DNA from: Arachis hypogaea
Lineage: Eukaryota > Streptophyta > Magnoliopsida > Fabales > Fabaceae
Direction: 5' to 3'
Assembly: GCF_003086295.3 (NCBI RefSeq)
Contig: NC_092048.1
Coordinates: 106,718,276-106,782,275 of the forward strand
DNA length: 64,000 bases
Below are positions 57,215 to 64,000 of the stretch, one piece after another. The notes beneath the pieces are model-generated. The model worked only from the letters and a program-made list of their open reading frames with translations. It made no database searches and was not told the origin of the DNA. The translations under genes were made by a program, and so were the position numbers. Positions within the stretch are counted from its first letter, which is position 1; every line of letters begins with the position of its first letter.

Positions 57215-58636
57215 CTTGTAAATCTCAGTCAGGCGGATTCAAATGGTTATGGAGGATTGATAATTAAAATATGAATAAAATATAAAATAGGATAAAGGTA
57301 CTTATGTAATTCATTGGTGAGAATTTCAGATAAGCGTATGAAGATGCTTTGTCCCTCCTGAACTTCTGCTTTCCTATTGCCTTCATCCAATCATTCATAC
57401 TCCTTTCCATGGCAAGCTGTATGTTGGGCATCACCGTTGTCAATGGCTACTTCCCGTCCTCTCAGTGAAAATGGTCCAAATGCGCTGTCACCGCACGGCT
57501 AATCATCTGTCAGTTCTCGATCATGTTGGAATAGGATCCATTGATCCTTTTGCGTCTGTCACACGCCTAACACTCGCGAGTTTGAAGCTCGTCACAGTCA
57601 TCCCTTCCCAGATCCTACTCGAAATACCACAGACAAGGTTTAGAATTTCCGGATCTCAGGAATGGCCACCAATAATTCTAGCCTATACCACGAAGGTTCC
57701 AATCTTAGATTAGAAACCCAAGAGATACACATTCAAGCTTGATTGCATGTAGAACGGAAGTGGTTGTCAGGCACGCATTCATAGGTGAGAATGATGATGA
57801 GTGTCACGGATCATCACATTCATCAAGTTGAAGAACGAGTGTATATCTTAGAGAAGAAGTAGGCGTGAATTGAATAGAAAAACAGTAGTACTTTGTATTA
57901 ATTCATGAAGAACAGCAGAGCTCTACACCTTAATCTATGGTGTGTAGAAACTCCACCGTTGAAAATACAAAAGTGATAATGGTCTAAGCATGGCCAAATG
58001 GCCAGCCTCAAAGGTCTAAGGACTAAACGTCCAAAGATTAAAATACAATAGCAAAAGGTCCTATTTATAGAAAACTAGTAACTTAGGGTTTACAGAAATG
58101 AGTAAATGATGCAGAAATCTTCTTCTGGGCCCACTTGGTGTGTGCTTGGGCTGAGCATTAAAGCTTTCACGTGTAGAGACTTTTCTTGGAGTTAAACGCC
58201 AGCTTTTATGCCAGTTCTGGCGTTTTGACGCCAGAATTTCTATGCTGACTTGGAATGCCGGTTTGGGCCATCAAATCTCGGACAAAGTATGGACTATTAT
58301 ATATTGCTGGAAAGCCCAGAATGACTACTTTCCAACGCAATTCAGAGAACACCAATTGGATTTCTGTAGCTCTAGAAAATCCACTTTGAGTGTAGGGAGG
58401 TCAGAATCCAACAGCATCTGTAGTTCTTTTTCAGCCTCTGAATCAGATTTTTGCTCAGGTCCCTCAATTTCAGCCAGAAAATACCTGAAATCACAGAAAA
58501 ACACACAAACTCATAGTAAAGTCCAGAAATGTGATTTTTATTCAAAAACTAATAAAAACGTAATAAAAACTAACTAAATAATACAAAAAACATACTAAAA
58601 ACAATGCCAAAAAGCGTATAAATTATCCGCTCATCA
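57215..58636 (-). repeat. 5' LTR of element II, remaining piece
   Basis: Continues from the second GTCAT (57210-57214) and ends CCGCTCATCA. It aligns along its length with 32358-33993, with a minus-strand TATAAATAG at 58069-58061. Confidence 0.9.
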
Positions 58637-58641
58637 GCTTC

Positions 58642-58790
58642 CTCATTGGCGTTCAACTTTAACACTCTTTCCGGAGTGTTCTGTTTTTTCTGCTGTGGAT
58701 TCTGTCTCTGGACTGATGCACATGATCATGACTCTAAGACTGAAAGAAAAACAAGATGAAAATAAAATAAAGTTGAGTAAGGTTGGGTTA
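58642..58790 (-). other. Element I internal fragment between II and IV
   Basis: Resumes element I after the second GCTTC and ends GGTTGGGTTA, inside what should be its AGGCAA-loop hairpin (GGTTGGGTTGCCTCCC in the relatives). No gene. Confidence 0.7.
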
Positions 58791-60312
58791 TGGTGCACGA
58801 AATTGTAAATCACACTTTTTACAAATCGTACCACTAACCATCAAGTGCACTGGGTCGTCCAAGTAATACCTTACATGAGTAAGGGTCGAATCCCACAGAG
58901 ATTGTCGGCTTGAAGCAAGCTATGGTTATCTTGTAACTCTTAGTCAAGATATCAATTATGATTATCAGTTTGAATTGCGAAGAATAAAAGAGCATGAAAT
59001 AAATACTTATTATGCAGTAATGGAGAACAGATTGAGGATTTGGAGATGCTCTGTCTTTCGAATCTCTGCTTTCCTACTGTCTTCTTCTTCACGCACGCAA
59101 GGCTCCATCCATGGCAAGCTGTATGTTGGTGGATCACCGTTGTCAATGGCTACCATCCGTCCTCTCAGTGAAAATGGTCTAAATGCGCTGTCACCACACG
59201 GCTAATCATCTGTCGGTTCTCACTCATGTTGGAATAGGATCCATTGATCCTTTTGCGTCTGTCACTACACCCAGCACTCGTGAGTTTGAAGCTCGTCACA
59301 GTCATCCCATCCCAGATCCTACTCGGAATACCACAGACAAGGTTTAGACTTTTCGGATCTCAGGAATGGCCGCCAATATTCCTAGCCTATACAACGAAGA
59401 CTCTGATCATGAACCAAGAGGCTAAGAGATACACACTCAATCTAAGGTAGAACGGAAGTGGTTGTCAGGCACACGTTCATAGGTTGAGAATGGTGATGAG
59501 TGTCATGGATCATCACATTCACCATGGTTAAGTACAAGCGAGTATCTTAGAACAGAAACAAGCGTGATTGAATAGAAGACGGAAGTAATTGCATTAATTC
59601 ATCGAGACACAGCAGAGCTCCTCACCCCCAACCATGGGATTTAGAGACTCATGCCGTCAGAAATACAATATGAAACGTGTAAAATGTCATGAGGTACATA
59701 ATAAATCTCTAAAAGTTGTTTAAATACTAAACTAGTAACCTAGGTTTACAGAAAATGAGTAAGCTACGATAGATAGTGCATAAATCCACTTTCGGGGCCC
59801 ACTTGAGCTTTACACGTATCTAGGCTGTTTCTGGAGTTAAACGATAGGTTGTAACCTATTTTGGGCGTTTAACTCCAACTTGTAACCTGTTTCTGGCGTT
59901 TAACGCTAGAATGCAACATGGAACTGGCGTTGAACACCAGTTTACATCATTTATCTTTGAGCAAAGTATGGACTATTATATATTGTTGGAAAGCCCTGGA
60001 TGTATACTTTCCAACGCAATTAAGAGTGCACCATTTGGGTTTCTATAGCTCCAGAAAATCCATTTCGAGTGCAGGGAGGTCAGAATCCAACAGCATCTGC
60101 AGTCTTTTTTTAGCCTCTGAATCAGATTTTGCTCAAGTCCCTCAATTTCAGCCAGAAATTACCTGAAATCACAAAAAAACACACAAACTCAGTAAAGTCC
60201 AGAAATGTGATTTTTATTTAAAAATTAATAAAAATATACCAAAAACTAATTAAATCATACTAAAAACTATGTAAAAACAATGCCAAAAAGCGTATAAATT
60301 ATCCGCTCATCA
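58791..60312 (-). repeat. 3' LTR of element IV (1,522 bp)
   Basis: Plus-strand start TGGTGCACG, end CCGCTCATCA. Same family as the element I LTR in length and content. Confidence 0.9.
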
Positions 60313-60330
60313 CAACACCAAACTTCATTT

Positions 60331-60350
60331 GTTGCTTGCCCCCAAGCAAC
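60331..60350 (-). other. Hairpin just inside the IV 3' LTR
   Basis: GTTGCTTG, loop GGGG, CAAGCAAC; the stem is intact while the loop differs from II and III. Confidence 0.7.
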
Positions 60351-61302
60351 TGAAAATTAAATAGGATAAAAAGAAGAGAATATACTATAAATTCCAAAAT
60401 ATCAATGAAACTTAGCTCCAATCAGATGAGCAGGACTAGTAGCTTTTTTGCCTCTGAACAGTTTTGGCATCTCACTTTATCCCTTGAAGTTCAAAATGAT
60501 TGGCATCTATAGGAACTCAGAATTCAGATAGTGTTATTGATTCTCCTAGTTCAGTATGTTGATTCTTGAACACAGCTACTTTATGAGTCTTGGCCGTGGC
60601 CCTAAGCACTTTGTTTTTCAGTATTACCACCGGATACATAAATGCCACAGGCACATAATTGGGTGAACCTTTTTAGTTTTGCTTTGGACCTCGACTTTAA
60701 CCGCTCAGTCTCAAGTTTTCACTTGACACCTTCACGCCACAAGCACATGGTTAGGGACAGCTTGGTTTAGCCGCTTAGGCCAGGATTTTATTCCTTTAGG
60801 CCCTCTTATCCATTAATGCTCAAAGCCTTGGATCCTTTTTTATTACCCTTGCCTTTTGGTTTAAAGGGTTACTGGCTTTTTGCTCTTGCCTTTTGGTTTA
60901 AAGAGCTATTGGCTTTTTCTGCTTGCTTTTCCTTTTTCTTTTTCTTTTTTTTGTTTTATTTTTTTCGCAAGCTTTGTCATTCACTGCTTTTTCTTGCTTC
61001 AAGAATCAATTTTATGATTTTTCAGATTATCAATAACATTTCTCCTTTTCCATCATTCTTTCAAGAGCCAACAATTTTAACATTCATAAACAACAAATTC
61101 AAAAGACATATGCACTGTTCAAGCATTCATTCAGAAAACAAAAAGTATTATCACCACATCAAAATAATTAAACTAGTTTCAAGGATGAATTCGAAATCAT
61201 GTACTTGTTGTTCTTTTGTAATTAAAGCATTTTTCATTTAAGAAAGGTGATGGATTCATAGGACATTCATAGCTTTAAGACATAGACACTAGATACTAAT
61301 GA
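60351..61302 (-). other. 3' non-coding region of element IV
   Basis: T-rich on the plus strand at about 60840-60970; homologous to II and III. No gene. Confidence 0.6.
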
Positions 61303-61374
61303 TCATGTAATGAAGACACAAACATAAATAAAGCATAGAGAACGAAAACAGAAAAAATAAATAGACAAGGAGAT

Positions 61375-61640
61375 TAAGGAACGGGTCCACCTTAGTGAGG
61401 GTGGCGTCTTTATTCCTTTTGAAGAACCAATAGTGCTCTTGAGCTCCTCTATGTCTCTTCCTTGACTTTGTTGCTCCTCCTTCATAGCTCTTTGATCTTC
61501 TCTAATTTCATGGAGGAAGATGGAATGCTCTTGGTGCTCCACCCTTAGTTGTCCCATGTTGGAACTTAATTCTCCTAGGGAGGTGTTAATTTGCTCCCAA
61601 TAGTTTTATGGAGGAAGTGCATCCCTTGAGGCATTAGTGG
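61375..61640 (-). pseudogene. Element IV second-ORF remnant
   Basis: Only the C-terminal part survives (SSNMGQLRVEHQEHS, EEQQSQGRDIEELK). It joins the leader directly near 61635, so the basic N-terminus and conserved core are deleted. Confidence 0.7.
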
Positions 61641-61689
61641 TTTTGGAAAAACAAAAAAGCAATGCTTTTTTCACACCAAACTTAAAATG

Positions 61690-61709
61690 TTTGCTCGTCC
61701 TCGAGCAAA
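61690..61709 (-). other. Second hairpin module in element IV
   Basis: TTTGCTC, loop GAGGAC, GAGCAAA, followed by CATTTTAAGTTTGGTGTG. Confidence 0.62.
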
Positions 61710-61874
61710 AGAAGGAGGAAAGAAGGAGAAGGAGGTGTGTGGTGGGTTCGGCCAAGGGTGGGGGAAGTGTGTATAAAAAGGTGTGGCAGGTGGAGATCTT
61801 GTGGGGTCCACAGATCCTGAGGGGTCAAGGACTTATCATCCCTGCTCCGTTGAGGCATGCAAAAACGCCCTTAG

Positions 61875-62100
61875 TGTGCAATCCTGGCGTTTAGCGCCAG
61901 ACTGCTTCTTATTTCTGGCGTTAAATGCTAGCTTTTCTCCCTTTCTTGGTGTTAAACGCCAACTTGATGCTCTGTTCTGGCGTTAAACGCCAGTCTGGTG
62001 CTTGTTTCTGGCGTTTAACGCCAGCTTGATGCTTCTTTCTGGCGTTAAATGCCAGTCTGATGCTTCTTACTGGCGTTTAAACGCCAGTAAGCTCTTCCTC
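61875..62100. repeat. Array of about seven GGCGTTTAACGCC palindromes in element IV
   Basis: CTGGCGTTTAACGCCAG-like units about 30-35 bp apart; same position as in II and III. Confidence 0.88.
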
Positions 62101-62234
62101 TAGGGTGAGCTATTTTTAATGCTATTTTTCATTCTGTTTTTGATTTTTTAGTTGTTTTTGTGAATTCACATGATCATCAACCTAAAGAAAACATAAAATA
62201 GCAATGAAAAACAAATAGATATAATTAAATAACA

Positions 62235-62250
62235 TTGGGTTGCCTCCCAA
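62235..62250 (-). other. Conserved AGGCAA-loop hairpin in element IV
   Basis: TTGGG, loop AGGCAA, CCCAA, preceded by AAGCGCTTG. Confidence 0.7.
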
Positions 62251-62462
62251 CAAGCGCTTCTTTAATGTCAATAGCTTGACAGTGAGCTCTTATGGAGCCT
62301 CACAGATAATCAGAGCAGGGTTGGGGCCTTTCAACACCAAACTTAGAGTTTGGTTGTGGCCTCCCAACACCAAACTTAGAGTTTGAATATGGGGGTTTTG
62401 TTTGACTCTGTATTGAGAGAAACTTTTCATGCTTCCTCTCCATGGTTACAGAAGGAGAACCT

Positions 62463-64000
62463 TGTGTCTTATAGTTTGCAATGTCTGCAAACCATGGAGC
62501 TTCCTAAATAGCAAACAATTGCTCATCCGGAAAGGTTTCAGAGATCTCAGTAGGAGGGAGGGATGCTCCTGCTACTGGTTCTATCCAGGACAGGTGATCA
62601 GCTACTTGATTCTCTGTCCCTTTTCTGTCTCTTATTTCTATATCAAACTCTTGCAGAAGCAACACCCATCTTATGAGCCTGGGCTTTGAATCCTGCTTTG
62701 TGAGTAGATATTTAAGAGCAGCATGGTCAGTGTACACAATCACTTTTGATCCTACTAAGTATGATCTAAACTTGTCAATGGCATAAACCACTGCAAGCAG
62801 CTCTTTTTCTGTGGTTGTGTAATTTTTCTGTGCATCATTTAAAACACGGCTAGCATAATAAATGACATGCAGAAGCTTGTTATGCCTCTGTCCCAATACT
62901 GCACTAATGGCATGGTCACTGGCATCACACATTAGTTCGAATGATAATGTCCAATCTGGTGCAGAAATAACTGGTGCTGTGACCAGCTTGGCTTTCAGAG
63001 TTTTAAACGCTTGAAGACACTCTGTGTCAAACACAAATGGCGTGTCAGCAGCTAGCAGATTGCTCAGAGATTTTGCAATTTTTGAAAAATCCTTTATAAA
63101 CCTCCTATAGAATCCTGCATGCCCCAAAAAGCTTCTGATTGCCTTAAAATTGGTGGGTGGTGATAATTTTTCAATTACCTCTACCTTAGCTTGATCCACC
63201 TCTATTCCCTTGTTCGAAATTTTATGCCCAAGGACAATTCCTTCAGTCACCATAAAGTGACATTTTTCCCAATTTAAAACCAGGTTAGTATCTTGGCATC
63301 TTTTCAGAACAAGGGCTAGATGGTTGAGATAGGAGCTAAATGAGTCTCCAAATACTGAGAAGTCATCCATGAAGACTTCCAAAAATTTTTCTACCATATC
63401 AGAGAAGATAGAGAGCATGCACCTCTGAAAGGTTGCAGGTGCGTTGCACAGACCAAAAGGTATTCTTCTATATGCAAATACTCCAGATGGACATGTGAAT
63501 GCTGTTTTCTCTTGGTCCTGAGGATCTACTGCAATTTGATTGTAACCTGAATAGCCATCCAAAAGCAGTAGTATTCATGACCTGCTAGTCTTTCTAGCAT
63601 CTGGTTTATGAATGGTAAAGGGAAGTGATCCTTCCTGGTGGCTGTATTGAGCCTTCTGTAGTCAATACACATACGCCACCCTGTAACTGTTCTTGTAGGA
63701 ACCAGTTTATTTTTTTCATTATGAACCACTGTCATGCCTCCCTTCTTAGGGACAACATGGACAGGGCTCACCCAGGGGCTATCAGAAATAGGATAAATAA
63801 TCCCAGCCTCTAGTAACTTAGCGACCTCTTTCTGCACCACCTCCTTCATGGCGGGATTTAGCCGCCTCTGTGGTTGAACCACTAGCTTAGCATCATCCTC
63901 CAATAGGATCTTGTGCATGCATCTGGCTGGGCTAATGCCCTTAAGATCACTTATGGACCACCCAAGAGCTGTCTTGTGAGTCCTTAGCACCTGAATTAGT
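62463..64000 (-). pseudogene. Element IV reverse transcriptase-RNase H (broken, cut by edge)
   Basis: From the edge the frame reads KEVAKLLEAGIIYPISDSPW and GWRMCIDYRRLNTATRKDHF, then a one-base deletion near 63559. RT continues with [23 protein letters not shown] and the catalytic FMDDFSVFG (about 63370). RNase H follows, with [29 protein letters not shown] and [11 protein letters not shown]. The frame stops at TAG 62504-62506, then continues EAPWFADIANYK, the usual start of the Athila-type integrase, for 12 codons. It then joins protease-end sequence (SVTMERKHEK) at about 62463. The integrase is missing. The family copies RNA to DNA in cytoplasmic particles. Confidence 0.9.

Larger units (their letters stand above)
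32358..58636 (-). mobile_element. Element II: non-autonomous LTR retroelement carrying a solo LTR and element III
   Basis: The 3' LTR is 32358-33993. The 5' LTR is split by element III into 42293-42530 and 57215-58636. The 5-bp duplication GCTTC flanks it (32353-32357 and 58637-58641). It encodes a broken gag-protease and a broken second ORF on the minus strand, with no RT or integrase. The LTRs differ by a few percent by eye, plus short indels. Confidence 0.93.
6123..64000 (-). mobile_element. Element V: outermost LTR retroelement of the nest (partial)
   Basis: Its 3' LTR (minus sense) is at 6123-7615 and its internal end at 7616-7881, where element I interrupts it. The rest, including its 5' LTR, lies beyond the right edge. 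The LTR starts TGATGAACC on the minus strand and resembles the Y family in its ends, PPT and hairpin. The left flank reads CCAGC; the matching target duplication is out of view. Confidence 0.7.
7882..64000 (-). mobile_element. Element I: LTR retroelement in V, interrupted three times (partial)
   Basis: Visible parts are the 3' LTR in two pieces (7882-9163 and 30539-30775), the 3' internal region 30776-32357, and 58642-58790. Elements Y, II and IV have inserted into it. Its remaining internal region and 5' LTR are beyond the right edge. It belongs to the same family group as II, III and IV (LTR starts TGATGAGCGGAT on the minus strand). What is visible is mostly non-coding, with only a scrap of the second ORF. 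Confidence 0.75.
58791..64000 (-). mobile_element. Element IV: LTR retroelement with RT-RNase H (partial)
   Basis: Its 3' LTR is at 58791-60312, then come the 3' hairpin, an ORF2 remnant, a palindrome array and pol sequence to the edge. The left flank GGTTA should be repeated beyond the window. It is the only element here with reverse transcriptase. Confidence 0.85.

Noticed and set aside
62504..63562. Intact reverse transcriptase gene
   Set aside because: A frameshift near 63559 separates it from the N-terminal part and a TAG ends it before the integrase; it is a pseudogene.

Overview
The window is repeat-rich plant nuclear DNA. I see no intact host gene. It contains plant LINE-1 proteins, a FAR1/FRS-type transposase-derived pseudogene, Athila-like Ty3/gypsy LTR retroelements primed by tRNA-Asp, and a CACTA transposon. 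The LTR sequences and the FAR1-like sequence resemble, from memory, abundant Arachis (peanut) repeats such as the FIDEL/Feral group. A legume, most likely Arachis, is the best guess; this needs a database search.

Layout: 1-3406 is a LINE on the minus strand, with ORF1 (RRM + DUF4283-like) overlapping the start of ORF2 (endonuclease), cut by the window edge. 3602-6122 is a broken FAR1-like gene on the plus strand with tandem repeats ahead of it. From 6123 to the right edge everything is a nest of LTR elements whose borders can be read from paired LTRs and 5-bp target-site duplications (TSDs). Element V (3' LTR 6123-7615) contains element I (3' LTR 7882-9163 plus 30539-30775). Element I contains three insertions: element Y (9164-30533, TSD GGGAG), element II (32358-58636, TSD GCTTC) and element IV (58791 to past the edge). 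Y contains the young plus-strand element X (15005-26323, TSD GTGCT). II contains a solo LTR (40781-42226, TSD CTAAG) and element III (42531-57209, TSD GTCAT). III contains a 4,043-bp CACTA element (47682-51724, TSD ATT). V, I, Y, II, III and IV lie on the minus strand.

No element shows an integrase. X, II and III carry a gag-protease frame plus a second ORF of the 'putative plant transposon protein' type; Y carries a gag-like frame plus that second ORF; IV carries RT-RNase H joined to non-autonomous sequence. They look like a population of non-autonomous elements mobilised by partners elsewhere. X is nearly intact, and its 2,237-bp LTRs differ at only one base that I could find.

The most interesting signals are structured non-coding motifs. 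A stem-loop (loop AGRCAA) directly follows the gag(-pro) frame in X, Y, II, III and IV, and its stem bases change in compensating pairs. A second hairpin with a GGA-containing loop lies just inside every visible 3' LTR and is duplicated near ORF2. The X LTRs also hold an array of five tRNA T-arm-like units and a series of related hairpins.
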